Positions 11,813 through 22,574 of a DNA stretch of 64,000 bases are shown one piece after another. The stretch comes from Sepiola atlantica (taxonomy: Eukaryota; Mollusca; Cephalopoda; Sepiida; Sepiolidae), in contig OY744528.1 in the NCBI GenBank assembly GCA_963556195.1, forward strand, positions 63,631,646-63,695,645. Direction: 5' to 3'. Under the pieces are notes generated by a model. That model worked only from the letters and a program-made list of their open reading frames with translations. It was not told where the DNA came from and made no database searches. Position 1 is the stretch's first letter; every line of letters starts with the position of its first letter. The position numbers and the translations under genes were made by a program.

Positions 11813-14059
11813 AAGTGATTAGCAGTCCCTTCTTGTTGCACGTGTTAAACTGTTTATTTAAATGACGAGAGAAGATTCTTCTCATTCCGTTGCCACTGCC
11901 GATGAGTATATGATTATTTTAAAAGTGTTTATTAAAAAAAATATGAGGGAAGTAGCGGATAATAGATTCAAGTCAGATGATGGTACGGATTTCTAGTCTG
12001 GTCTATAATTTCACCCCGACTTTGAAGCATTCCGACACCGTTAATCAAATCAGGAGATGATTCAGCGAATAAAGTACTCACAGGAGGGGCCACGTAATGG
12101 TTGGAAACATCGCCAGATCTGTTTCTAACACGATAGAAAGAAGTCGCTAATACGTACCGGTAACCACTTAACACCCGCCACAGTAACTCACAGAAATAAA
12201 AATGTTTATATATCTACTATATCTTAAATAGCAGTAACCGAGACCTTTTAAAAAATCTACTAAACATGACGGATGTCACTCTCTGTCACTTTGAAGAATA
12301 AATTAAGCACGGTAAAATGTCCAACTCCATAAGCTTTCAAATTGTAATTATTTTAAAAGAATTAAAAATGTGGTCATAAAAAACCGTTTTCTGTATCAAA
12401 CTATCCATATTAATTTCAATTGTGCATTTGATCAGATTTGACATTTTGTTTCGAGATTCATTTCCCTTTCGATATTCTGGTGTTACCGCTTCTTTCTTTA
12501 TTAGGTGAATCGAACTTTTCGATAGAGCCAACGATAGTCGCAGATTTCTATTAAACCTGCAAGATTGCAGGTGTATATCCCCTTACACCGAGAGCAACGG
12601 TTGCATACGAATTCGGTGAAAGTTTGGATCACAACATAAAAAAGAAATAGCTCAAACGCAACATTGCCACTTTCACTCTGTTTCTTTGCGTTTCCGCCCC
12701 TGGCACGGCATTGTTTGCAATACGTAGAGATAGACACGACTAGAGTACGACGGATCCTGATGCCAATTTTTTCCGGATTTTAACCGGAGTCTTGTTAGCG
12801 GCCCTAATACCGCATGAGTGACATTGCCAAACACGGAGTTCAAGATATCGTCGTACTAACCTACCACATTGCCACCGCCCCCTCCCTACCATGGTGAAGA
12901 GGGTCGGACTTTAGGGGGTTTCTCGGCTACCAAATTATCAGCAACGAAGAATAATAATTAAATAGGAATTATGAAATAGAACTCATTCGGCTATTTAACC
13001 ATTAACTTTTTAAAAAACACTGCAATAATAATCGTCACAGAATGTTGGAAAAGAGATGAAGTGTGAATTTAATTAATTTCCATATCCTAATCTACGTCGT
13101 ATAACTGTAGGAAATTCAAATTGCAAGTAGCATTCGCACATAAATAAGGGAAGAGCGTGGACTTTGCAATTAACACAATCGATAACAGAGCATTTGCAGG
13201 GTATTAAGTAAGCTGGGAACCTGACGAGCTGACATTGAAAATATATGCATATCATATAATGAGTAAGGAGTCAAATATGAAAATATTTAATGCAAGCTTA
13301 CTTGTTTTGAAACTTGTGACAAAGCTTGTTTAAAGTCGTGGCAAATATTACTGCCAAACAATCTTCAAGGGAAGACGAAAATTGAGTTAAAAGAAAACCC
13401 TCTACAGAAAACAAGGTTAGTATAATAATCGTCTAAGAAGACAATTAAAATATAGTTATTACGTTCGTTAAAAATGTCTCGGCCGCGAAAAGACGAAAAT
13501 AAGTATAATATAGATATAAACAAATTGTAGTATTTCCGTGAAGAGAAGAATTATTACCGGAGGTTTAATTTGATCAGCAAGAGAGGAAGTAAATATGCAA
13601 ACAATGCAAAATAATTAAAACAACCTGTTTTAATTCAGACATTCTCATGATAATTGAATACATTTACTTTTGCTCACAACACAAAAAATGCTGAGTAGAT
13701 ATGATTTCAGGAGCAAGAAATCTGAGGACTAAACTTTCCGCCTCATAAGAATGGTTACATTCGCAGACAAAAATAACATTCTCAATAAGCTCGTCCCAAC
13801 AACCTCGTCTCCTTACGGTAAGCCTGAATCTAAACGCCAAAAAAACAGACTGATTCTTCTCATGACCATTTTAGTGTCAACGTCATCTGATTCTTGTACG
13901 GAATCACGTATGCAAATAAAGTTGTTTTGCAAACGGCACATATCCTATTTTCTAATAAAAAAATGTCAAAAATAGAAAACAAAAGTAAAAAAAGTCAAAG
14001 TCAAACAGGGGCAAAAGACTATCGATAAATTATTCGCCACAATCATGTGCTGACCATAC
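11813..14059. other. Non-coding stretch with unassigned minus-strand frames
   Basis: Minus-strand frames at 11968-12174, 12501-12737 and 13073-13255 have less biased composition than most. The second contains a Cys cluster (CNRCSRCKG) and the third CKCSVIDCVNC. No family is recognised. A GTGAGT dinucleotide context lies within the first, but no exon pair can be built. They could be decayed repeats or isolated exons; the evidence is insufficient to call genes. Confidence 0.3.
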
Positions 14060-14240
14060 CTTGGTGACAGTGTGAGATCTATTAGATTAGAAGCTAGTGG
14101 TTGACTCACGAGCCCAGATGTGACAACAATACTCCATGCATGAGCGAATGGTGGCTTTGTAGAAATATAGTATACTGTGAGGTGTGAGAAGTTTTTTAGT
14201 ACGGTAGAGAGAGAAACCGTTCTTGCTGAAACTTACAACA
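14060..14240 (-). pseudogene. Jockey-type non-LTR retrotransposon fragment, RT C-terminal region
   Basis: Minus-strand translation gives a segment ending in SILYFYKATIRSCMEYCCHIWA. This is the conserved YKxxIRxxMEYCxxIW region downstream of the RT domain in jockey/CR1-like ORF2 proteins. Similar DNA lies at 15880-16060 on the same strand, so two separately decayed copies of one family are present about 1.8 kb apart. No catalytic motif is included. The enzyme copies element RNA at nicked chromosomal targets; this fragment cannot act. Confidence 0.65.
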
Positions 14241-14469
14241 ATCCTTACTCGAACGAAACTATGCAACTCTCCATCCATCCAGTAGCTTTCTGTACGATTC
14301 AACCCATGCCTGTATTACACTTACAGTACTTTTTGACTATTCTACTTTTCAATATACTTCATTCATGATCAGTATATACCATCGACTGCAAAGCGCTATC
14401 TAACACGATCCTGCACAATCGTCTCTATCTTCGCTCAATTATTATCCGTATTATGTCATTCTCTCTCTG

Positions 14470-15100
14470 CCTGACACCTACACGTTTTGTTTGACTCGCC
14501 TCTCTTTCTGGTTCTCTCTACTCTGGCTATCAGCAGCGATGTAACACGATTCCCTATTCTTCTCCCCGTAACATACAGTTGCCTTCTCTACGAATATATT
14601 ACCTCGCTGTATCCCGCCTACACGTCTTTATTGACCGTCCAATCTTCCTCCCTCTTCCAAGACGAGCATGTACTGTCGGCAACAATCTGCTATCTAAAAT
14701 GAGTCTACACTCTCTCTGGAAGCGCGCCGGTACTGTCCCTAATAATTAATTTCGATGTTGTATCACGTTCACGTGTCTTCCATTGTCGATGTCTTTTTCT
14801 ATCTCTTGGGAAGTGAATATACAATCGATAGCAATTTGCCATCTGTGGCGATTATGGATCGTCATCCTTACCACCGTCCAGTTACATTCCATATGAATTA
14901 ATCACCTTTCAATTCAAAACACACAGGTCTTTATTGGCTGCCCTCTCTTTTTTTTCTCGATCTCCCAATCAAACATTAATTATCACCGTCTTACATGGTT
15001 TGGCCTGCCCGCCTCTGCTTCTGTCTACTAGGTTTCCCTGTAGATTAATGTCTGTTATCTAACAAACCTACAGGTATTTCTTAACAAATATTATCTATAG
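14470..15100. repeat. Diverged tandem repeat, C/T-rich
   Basis: A block of the form CCTACACGTCTTTATTGACC, then C/T-rich sequence, then a TATCAGCAGCG or TCGGCAACAATCTGCTATCT block, recurs with heavy divergence at about 14480, 14610, 14770, 14915 and 15065. Periods are about 100-160 bp. Short open frames in it have no recognised product. Confidence 0.45.
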
Positions 15101-15869
15101 CTTTCTCCCACTTCATGAGCAAATATAATCTATGGGCTAAACTAAAGCTATTATGCCGTCTTCTCTCTGCCTCCCCCCACTTGCTGTATTTATTAATTGT
15201 ACTTCTATCTGTGATTCCAACGCCCTCTGTTGACCCCTGCTCCTAAATGAACATATCTTATTGACAGATTTCCTCCATGATTTTACTTTCTGTTTCCATC
15301 CAATTATGTTTTTTTGTAAAAGCATTATCAAACAAATGCTACTAATACATTATATATCAATTGTATTTATGTCTTCATAGAACAATCAAAAAAGTTAAGA
15401 GGTAAAGAGTTAAGGAGTTAAAGAGTTCGAAGGATCTAGACGAAGAAAGTGTTGTTTTCCGTTTATGTGTGAGTGATCTTTTTATCATGGTTCACCCCAA
15501 ACAAGGCAGTGCACCCCTATAGACGTAAGGGGCTACTGAGAATTCGCGAGTAAGTTCTAGGAGGCATTCTAAGTTGAGAGCTGTGCAGCAAGATGTCTGT
15601 TTACATTAGATTTACATTTCTGCATGTCAGTAGAGTCGGGGTAACGAGGAGCGGCGAAGGAGTTACAAGCCGGCAGAACGAGGAAAGAAGCTATTGGAGT
15701 AGAAGACTTTCTGGCATCTAGAGATCACTTAGTGAATGGATGGGTTCGTCTAGTGTATTTACATTGAGGGGGCACCAAGGCAGCAATTTCATCGGAGCAC
15801 CATCTATTAAAGTACTTATAAAACAGGTACAAGGATGCAACATTGCGGCGATATGGCAGGGGCTGGAGC
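15101..15869. other. Non-coding stretch
   Basis: Nothing supported. A run of short GTTAAGGA/GTTAAAGA repeats lies at about 15390-15430. Confidence 0.4.
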
Positions 15870-16900
15870 TTGGTGGATAGTGTGGGACCTATTAAGTTGG
15901 CATTTTTGGACTATTGTCTAAGAGGAAGACACTAGTATATGATGCACCAGCCCAGATTTGGCAAAAATACTTCATGCATGAGCGGATTGTGTCTTTGTAG
16001 AGATATAGAATAATGTCAGGTGTGAGAGGTTTACTAGCTCGATAGAGGGAGCCCTACATTCTTTGCAGAAGCCTAGAAAATGTTTCAATGTATTTGTTCC
16101 AATTCATGTTATCTGTGAATGTTAGGCCGAGGACTTTTAATGTTAGACACTCAGGTAGAGTGCTATTTGCCATGGCAATTGGTGGTTGAAGAGGTTTCTT
16201 GTAGTTATTGACGGAAAGGAGTTTGTCTTTGCGGCATTTGATCATATAATCAATTCATGACTCCAATCCACTACAGACTGGAGGACACTTTCTAAGGAGT
16301 CAGCCATTGCCTCGGATATGTGTGCGTCCGTTTTAGCTACATGACGAGAGTAGAGCGTGGTGTCGTCAGCAAATATACCCATCTCATACTCAATGTCACC
16401 AGGAAGGTCCTTTGTGAAAATTAAGGAATAGTAGAGGTCCAAGGATGGATCCCTTGGGTACACCAGCATTGATGTCATGTTGCTTGGATGAACGACCATC
16501 GAGGACAACCTGGGTCTTTCTTTTTATTAGGAAGGAACAAATTGTATTAAATATTCGTCCAGTAATACCATATGAGAAGACGTTTATGCCAGACCTTGTC
16601 AAAGGCTTTATATATATCAAGCGCTACTGTCCTAGCTTCACCTGCCTTGTTTAGTGTATAATATATGCATTCAGAATTAGCCGTTAGGATATCTGCAGTA
16701 GATCGTGTCTGTCTGAATCCTTACTGATGGTAAGAAAATTAGCATTAACGAAGTGTCGGACTATCGCTTTATTGATTAAGGATTCAAATATTTTAGCAAA
16801 CATCGGGAGTAGACTGATGGGGTGATAATTCTGAGGATCAGGTATATCCTGGCGGTGGCTTGTGTTGTTTTACCGAGATGCCAGTAACCAAGGTGTTAGG
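15870..16900 (-). pseudogene. Jockey-type non-LTR retrotransposon RT fragment
   Basis: Read from 16900 downward, the minus strand gives RT landmarks in the right order. These are a PISLLPMFAKIFE motif (about 16825-16785), then DKVWHK-like sequence (about 16590), AGVPKGSILGPLL (about 16475-16430), the FADD catalytic box in GIFADDTTLYS (about 16375-16345), and a VLGLTFTDNMNW motif (about 16125-16090). A tail related to the copy at 14060-14240 follows. The motifs fall in different frames and there are several stops, so the gene is broken, although the FADD residues themselves are intact. The endonuclease half is missing. The order and the spacing of PISLL to FADD (about 450 bp) fit jockey/CR1-like ORF2. 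Confidence 0.8.
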
Positions 16901-17844
16901 GTCAAACTTTGTTTGCCCGCAAGATGTCTCGGTAGCAGTGTTATGACTGACGGGTGTTTTTGTAACTCTCACTGGTGGCAGTATTAGAGTTCTAGCTTAT
17001 ATAGTCAATGCGAATAGATACCCGGCTCCCTCGGACATTCTTTCTGATTTGTTGAAGATTAATTAGTTTTATCGAATTAACAAACATCGTATAAATTGTT
17101 TCTACAAAATGTTTAAGAGGTTGTTCTTCTGGTGCTTTTGTTGTTAGTATTAGTGCTGGGGAAAAATGGTTCCACACTTCTATTAAACTGATGTTTCTCC
17201 ATGTGGATGTGAAGCCTTGACTTGATAGTTGCTGGATCAGAAATGGCTATGTATGTGTCAAATTCAACTCTTATTTCTTCGTAATATCTTTTTTGACAAG
17301 GCAATCTGATTCTGCTTTTTGGCACAGCTCGTTGTTTTTCATTTTCTTACAACGTTTTATTAAAAACAAAAACATAATCTTGAGATAATTAAAAACTTTT
17401 ATTTAAAAAAAACATATAATTTTGAGATTAAACTCTTGAGCGATAAAAATGATTTAAAAACTAAAGTGTTACAGATCGACGGACTAACCAACCGACTGAT
17501 GCGTGTCTTTATTGTTGTTTAATATTTCTGTTAGTGTTAATGTACGTTCAAATTCGATAAGGTCTTTTGTCACGTCTCTTATATTACTTATGTGTGTACT
17601 ACTTTCACTTACTTTTAACGGATATATCAGCCCGGCCGTGTTGAGCCGGCTTTCTCGAAAGCAAGTAGATCGCAGCTTACTTTTGCCGACTTTGTGCTAA
17701 GTCACACGATATGGTTTACTAATCCCGATTTTATAGTTGAACATCAACTGCTTGTTTTTCTGAGAGTGCTGGAAAGTCGCCTTTGATTGTCGCCGTGCAG
17801 GTCTTCAATTGCCCACCAGGACGTGGATGATCTCTCTCTATATA
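16901..17844. other. Non-coding stretch upstream of the RT fragment
   Basis: A minus-strand frame at 17113-17325 encodes a basic segment (LPCQKRYYEEIRVEFDTY) with no family I recognise. It could be a remnant of the same retroelement or unrelated. Confidence 0.35.
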
Positions 17845-18555
17845 TTTGATTGTGAATAAAAAATAACAAATGTTTCATTTATTGAAAAAATCTCGCATCG
17901 CATATCTTGTTTTTTAATCTGATTACATAATGTGCACTTGTCGACGCTTATCAAGTAGCCATAAAGTATTTCCTAAACTACGACGTACCATCGTGTATGC
18001 TATTGCTGGTGCTGCTCTCGAACTTCCAACACGCACTTAATTTCTATCGAAAGATTTCGTGATTCCTATCGACTTGGCCGATCTGAAGATCGAGACAATC
18101 AAAAAGAAGAAAAAAATGCCTTTAAAAACTGAAGATTACATGTTTATGTCGAAATATTTGATTTCAATAAGAAATGATAAATGTTTTATTTATTGAAAAA
18201 ATCTCGCATCGCTAATCTCGTATTTCAATCTAATTACATAATTTTCACTTGTCAATACTAAACTGCTACATTTCAGCGTGTATGCTTTTGCTGCTGCTGC
18301 TGCTAATATCGGACTTACAAAAGACACTCCATTTCTATCGGGCGATTTCGTGATTTATTATCGGAATGGCTAATCTGAACATCTCGACAATGAATAAGAA
18401 GATTACAAATGTCTGTAAACACTAAGAAATACATGTTATGTCGAAATATTTGATTGTAAATATAAAAAAAATAAATGTTTCATTTCATTAAACACATTTT
18501 GCATCGCTTATCTGGTTTTTAAATCTGATTACATAATTTCCACTTGTCGATTATT
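17845..18555 (+). repeat. Three diverged tandem copies of a ~300 bp unit
   Basis: Unit starts (TTTGATT followed by AATAAATGTTTCATT-like sequence) lie at about 17845, 18157 and 18449, periods of about 312 and 292 bp. Shared blocks include AAAATCTCGCATCGC, TCTGATTACATAAT, CACTTGTCGA and TTTCTATCGAAAGATTTCGTG / TTTCTATCGGGCGATTTCGTG (in two parts), plus a GCTGCTGCTGCTGCT tract in copy 2. The third copy stops after about 105 bp. Non-coding. Confidence 0.75.
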
Positions 18556-18603
18556 CTATAGTAGACCTAACGAATTTACACATACATACACACAAACACA
18601 CAC

Positions 18604-18605
<2 letters not shown>

Positions 18606-18667
<62 letters not shown>
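18606..18667. repeat. (TA)n microsatellite
   Basis: Pure TA, about 62 bp, 76 bp left of the fold-back element. Confidence 0.95.
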
Positions 18668-18669
<2 letters not shown>

Positions 18670-18775
18670 TTTGTAGAATGGTAGGAAAAATCCCAGCAGA
18701 GTGCTCGATTAATTAAGAATCAAAGTTAAAGATTAAGAGCATAATATTTATTTATTCTGGTACAGAAAAATTAGT

Positions 18776-18844
18776 ACAACATTCGTACCGTCGGTTTCAA
18801 GCACGGAAGGTCTTACCCATCCGGCTCTCTTCAGCTTCTGTTGT
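18776..18844 (-). ncRNA. Hammerhead-like ribozyme in left fold-back arm
   Basis: Exact reverse-complement counterpart of the motif at 19575-19643. The CTGAAGA core lies at 18834-18828 on the minus strand, GAA at 18798-18796, and the predicted cut follows position 18786 on that strand. Transcription in either direction across the fold-back would produce one ribozyme in sense orientation. Confidence 0.6.
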
Positions 18845-18970
18845 CATCTGTTTTGGAAATGTGAGGTCACATGACACTCTTGTTGGGACGCGTTATTTGC
18901 TCAGTGTGTTGTGTGTGTTTGTTTAAATTTGAATTTAGTGTCATAAGACCGTTGAGATTTAAAACACGGG

Positions 18971-19448
18971 TTTTTAATCTTTAATTTTTAATTTTTAATT
19001 TTTAATTTTTAATTTAATTTTTTATTTTTTTATTTTTTATTATTATTATTATTATTTTTAATCTTTAAATTTATTTTTAATTTACTTTTATTTTTATTTT
19101 TATTTTTATTTATATATTTTATTTATATATTTTATTCTTTCTATTTTTATTCTTTCTTTCTCTCTCGCTCTTTTTTATTCTCTACATTTTATTCTCTCTC
19201 TCTATATATATATTTTTTAACCCCCTTTTTTTCTTCTTTTTATACCTTTTTATACTCTTTTTCTCTTTTTCTTTTTTTATTTTTTTATTCCTTTATTCTT
19301 AATATGAAAATGTTTTTATATATATATATGTTTTTTTATATTTATTTATATATATATATATATTTTTTCATATATATATTTTTTTATTTTTTACCCCCCT
19401 TTTTTATTCCCCTTTTTATTCCCTTTAATCTTGAATTCTCTTTCTTCT
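18971..19448 (+). repeat. T-rich low-complexity core of the fold-back
   Basis: Strong strand asymmetry: runs of TTTTTAA, TTTTTA, TTATTA and TTTTC with few G. Begins with about six TTTTTAA-type repeats at 18971-19015. Confidence 0.9.
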
Positions 19449-19574
19449 CCCGTGTTTTAAATCTCAACGGTCTTATGACACTAAATTCAAATTTAAACAA
19501 ACACACACAACAAACTGAGCAAATAACGCGTCCCAACAAGAGTGTCATGTGACCTCACATTTCCAAAACAGATG

Positions 19575-19643
19575 ACAACAGAAGCTGAAGAGAGCCGGAT
19601 GGGTAAGACCTTCCGTGCTTGAAACCGACGGTACGAATGTTGT
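19575..19643 (+). ncRNA. Hammerhead-like ribozyme in right fold-back arm
   Basis: Outer stem I is ACAACA (19575-19580) with TGTTGT (19638-19643), plus a G84-C34 closing pair and a small GAA/GAA internal loop. The core CTGAAGA is at 19585-19591 (position 7 may be any base). Stem II is GAGC (19592-19595) with GCTT (19617-19620), extended by CGGA with TCCG and a GGT/ACC helix. The core GAA is at 19621-19623. Stem III is only three pairs, ACC (19624-19626) with GGT (19630-19632). Position 17 is A19633, predicting a cut between 19633 and 19634. Very short stem III is known for PLE and retrozyme hammerheads, which are thought to act best as dimers. Activity is inferred. Confidence 0.65.
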
Positions 19644-19667
19644 ACTAATTTTTCTGTACCAGAATAA

Positions 19668-19670
<3 letters not shown>

Positions 19671-19715
<45 letters not shown>
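19671..19715. repeat. (TA)n microsatellite at right edge of the fold-back
   Basis: Pure TA, about 45 bp, continuous with the end of the right arm. Confidence 0.95.
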
Positions 19716-19717
<2 letters not shown>

Positions 19718-19904
19718 TAGAAAAAAAACCCAAAACAGCTTTTTACCACTTTTATGTCATGTTTACAAATATTAAAATAAAAAAATAATACTACAAAATC
19801 TGATATCTCGAATCCTTATTCTTATTTGATCAACATTGATTATTTGATTATTATTCTAAAAATAATCTTAGATTTTAAGCTTACCGTTAAGGGGTCTTAA
19901 GAAG

Positions 19905-20110
19905 TAAATTCAGTGAAATTTTCTGCATTGGTATCTAATGACTATGGTTAAACTTTAATTCAGATCTGACAATATGTGCCTATATTATGACTATTAAAAC
20001 CATTTAAATTTGATACTCGAAAACAACTGAAATTTGGAAAATATTTATTAATTGATGTATAGTAGCTATGGTAAAAATTCCACATAAATTAGAGATGTCT
20101 AAACTTCAGC
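19905..20110 (+). repeat. Dispersed repeat family R1, upstream half
   Basis: Matches 27930-28165 and 63385-63560 in the same orientation. Shared blocks are GTATCTAATGACTATGG / GTGTCTAATGACTATGG, TGTGCCTATATTATG / TGTGCCTATAATATG, TTTAAATT, GAAATTTG and TATTTATTAATTGATG. No coding potential seen. Confidence 0.65.
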
Positions 20111-20147
20111 GAATGGCTTTCACTCTCGATTTAACTTTAGACATTAC

Positions 20148-20455
20148 CTCCTCTGTTTTTTAAAGGTGTGGAGATAGTTTAGTATCTGTTCTGTTGACAT
20201 GATACCATATTTTCAGGCATTACCTCATCTAGTAATGAGAGGTGTGGAGGTAGTGTAGTATCTTTTCTCTTGTTATGATACCATCCTCCCGGCCATTACC
20301 TCCTCCTTTTTGAGAGGTGTGGAGGTAGTGTAGTATCTGTTCTGTTGGCATGATACTATCCTCCTAGTCATTACTCCTTCTTTTTAAGGAGGAGTGTAGT
20401 ATTTGTTCACTGGTCATTATCCTTGTCTCCTTTACTTTTTGGGGGGAGAGAGGTA
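20148..20455 (+). repeat. Diverged tandem repeat, ~78 bp unit, locus 1
   Basis: About four units of CATTACCTCCT, a short variable part, GAGGTGTGGAGGTAGT, GTAGTATCTGTTCTGTT, and CATGATACCATCCTCC. Each unit can fold because TACCTCC pairs with GGAGGTA. The same unit recurs at 54450-54830. Confidence 0.8.
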
Positions 20456-20479
20456 GTGAAATTGAGATAAAAAAGAGAG

Positions 20480-20720
20480 AGACATTGTAGGAGAGAGATA
20501 AAGAGAGAGAGAGAAAGAGAGAGGAGAGAGAGAGAGGCACAAGACTGGGCGCAATATTTGATTAATAACATGTAAACGAAACATTTTCTGAGATTTATCG
20601 TACGAGTCGCTCAAAAATTATATATTTAATTTGATGTTTTATTAAAACGCTTTCATTTTCTTTTGTAAAATCTTATTGGAAATTAGCTTTTAAAGCACAA
20701 ATTTATTTAAGCAAATTGTT
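20480..20720 (-). repeat. Composite repeat R3, partial inverted copy
   Basis: Reverse complement matches 28860-29000 and 37670-37800: a TTTTTGAGCGACTCGTACG block, ATAAATCTCAGA, ACATGTTATTAATCAAAT, then TCTTGTG leading into (CT)n. Here the microsatellite is (GA)n at 20480-20535. Confidence 0.75.
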
Positions 20721-20755
20721 TAATTTTTTAAAAATTGATTAAACAATTTATATTT

Positions 20756-21093
20756 TTTTGTAAAAAACAAACACATTTTACTGAGCAATTAAATAACTTA
20801 ATTTAGAATCGTGTTCACTGTATTCTGTTATTTTAATTTGATTTTATTATAGGTGCACCTTCAAATATCATTTTTACGACCTTAAGTGAGTTTAGGATAT
20901 TTTGTTTTACATTTTCCGCCGTGAAAGGGTTAATTTTGTTTCAAAACTGTTTTTTATTATTCCGTGTTTAATTTATTAAAATAAAGGATGGAGTAATGTT
21001 ATGTCTTTTTTGTGTGTAAAAAACAAACACATTTTACTGAGCAATTAAATAAAACAACTAGCAAAAATATGCGACCGGGGGAAGCATTTGCTA

Positions 21094-21095
<2 letters not shown>
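20756..21095 (+). repeat. Repeat with a duplicated 40-bp block and a terminal CTAG hairpin
   Basis: TGTAAAAAACAAACACATTT followed by TACTGAGCAATTAAATAA occurs at about 20758-20797 and again at about 21016-21054. The second is followed by AACAA and the CTAG hairpin at 21058. A third copy with hairpin lies inverted at 28465-28545. The second block plus hairpin is therefore the 3' part of a dispersed element. Confidence 0.7.
21058..21094. repeat. CTAG-bounded hairpin, copy 1
   Basis: CTAGCAAA at one end and TTTGCTAG at the other, with ATATGC / GCAT extending the stem and a GACCGGGGGAA loop. Related hairpins are at 28465, 29260 and 53613. It abuts (TA)n on the right. Confidence 0.75.
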
Positions 21096-21168
<73 letters not shown>

Positions 21169-21284
21169 TTATATATCATTTTATGTTGTTTAATATGTAT
21201 ATATATGTGTACATTATATATATATATTATTTTATATTGTTTAACATATATATATATGTGCATTATATATATTATTGTATGTTG

Positions 21285-21347
<63 letters not shown>
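21096..21347. repeat. (TA)n tracts with internal short duplications
   Basis: Two long TA tracts (21096-21166 and 21290-21347) enclose three short repeats of the form ATTATATAT-ATTTTATGTTGTTTAATAT. Confidence 0.9.
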
Positions 21348-21348
<1 letters not shown>

Positions 21349-21539
21349 TGACCTTCAAGCTATTTTTACTTTATTTCCTATTTCACAGTGCGCTTTTAAT
21401 GAAGTAAGATGACACCAAGAAATAAAAGGAAAAACTAAACAAATTTTATCAAACAAATCGCGTATTGGTTAGAATTAATGGGAAAGAAAGTTCGACGATT
21501 TATTTGGGTCACATACCAACAAGGAGTTCGACAAACATA

Positions 21540-21645
21540 TACAAGCAAGCAAGTACGCACACAGTCATAAACGCGCACTGACACACTTGCGCTCACACAC
21601 GCACATTCACACATACACAAAACATGGACACAGGAAAACGCACAC
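21540..21645. repeat. CA-rich degenerate microsatellite
   Basis: Scattered CACACA and ACGCAC runs; the minus-strand frame through it is Cys/Val-rich because of composition only. Confidence 0.6.
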
Positions 21646-21924
21646 ACGAATAGTTGATATTCATCGTTCACAGTTTTTGGCGAGTGAGATCAATATAAAA
21701 CTAAAAACAGGCATTCCTAAGATGCGTCCATTTAATCTACGCGTGTAACGATACAAATTCTTTCTTTGTGTAAGATTTCACGTCCGTAATTTTTTGCGGG
21801 GTGGGGGTAAGGTTTAATTTGATTAGTTGTTTCGGTTTTTGCCTCGTTTATGAACAATAGTATCAATGCTTATCGACAAGAATAACTTATTTACTACTCG
21901 ATTAAGCGACGCTGAGTACCCCTG

Positions 21925-22340
21925 CGAGTCTAAAATAAGATGCGTGGATTGAAATCTCCACATTTACCCATGCAAATGTTATTTGAGATGAAACCGTTAC
22001 AGACGAATTAAAATGCTTTTACAGGATTTATCACGACAGACAGATTGACGGATGAAGTCTCTTATAGAAGGGCTTGATTGACACCCCCGCTTTCACCCAT
22101 AAACAATGTTATTTCAAACTGGAGCATTAGAAATGAACCAAACATGCTATTTCACGTTTTGCACAGGAAAAAAAGACCGACAGATATAGCCTTTTATAGA
22201 AATTCGTGGGTGTGTCTAGGATAAGATGCGTTCATTCTATCTCCACATATACCCATGTAATTGCTAATTTACACCAAAGCGCGAAGGACTAATGCTCGAA
22301 CGCGACAGACTCTCCGACGGATATAGCTGCTCATACAAAT
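21925..22340 (+). repeat. Diverged tandem repeat, ~130 bp unit, three copies
   Basis: Units share TCTAAAATAAGATGCGT / TCTAGGATAAGATGCGT, CTCCACAT-TACCCAT, ATTTCAAACTGGAGCATTA-type sequence, and an ACGACAGACAGATTGACGG / AAGACCGACAGATATAGCC / GCGACAGACTCTCCGACGG block followed by CTTTTATAGA-like sequence. Periods are irregular. Confidence 0.6.
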
Positions 22341-22574
22341 GAACACATGACATGTTTATTGAAGCAAATTGTTTAGCTTCTATATAATAATAGGCTAAGG
22401 CATTTCACACACATTTTAAATAAATGAGATCATTCGATCAACAAAGATGGTGATTGGTAATTAATCTGATGTCGTCAAGGTAAAGAAATCCGACTTTCCC
22501 TATTTTGAAATGAATTGTTCTCAAATCAAATTATTTCGTGCAATCGTTAAATTTTATTTGGCAATAATAGTTTC

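Larger units (their letters stand above)
18744..19675. mobile_element. Fold-back element: 227-bp near-identical inverted arms around a T-rich core
   Basis: Left arm 18744-18970 and right arm 19449-19675 are reverse complements with no indel and one mismatch seen by eye (G in GCTCAGTGTGTTG on the left, T on the right). Arms begin at the ATTTATTTATTCTGG edge and end at AAAACACGGG. The right arm runs into (TA)n. The 478-bp centre is low-complexity T-rich DNA with TTTTTAA repeats. Each arm contains a hammerhead-like ribozyme. The identity implies a very recent origin or gene conversion. No transposase is encoded, so it would be non-autonomous. A palindromic assembly or read artefact must be considered. 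Confidence 0.85.

Noticed and set aside
12501..12737. Minus-strand frame with CNRCSRCKG Cys cluster as a possible zinc-finger exon
   Set aside because: Spacing fits no family I can name, there are no confident splice sites, and no neighbouring exon continues it.
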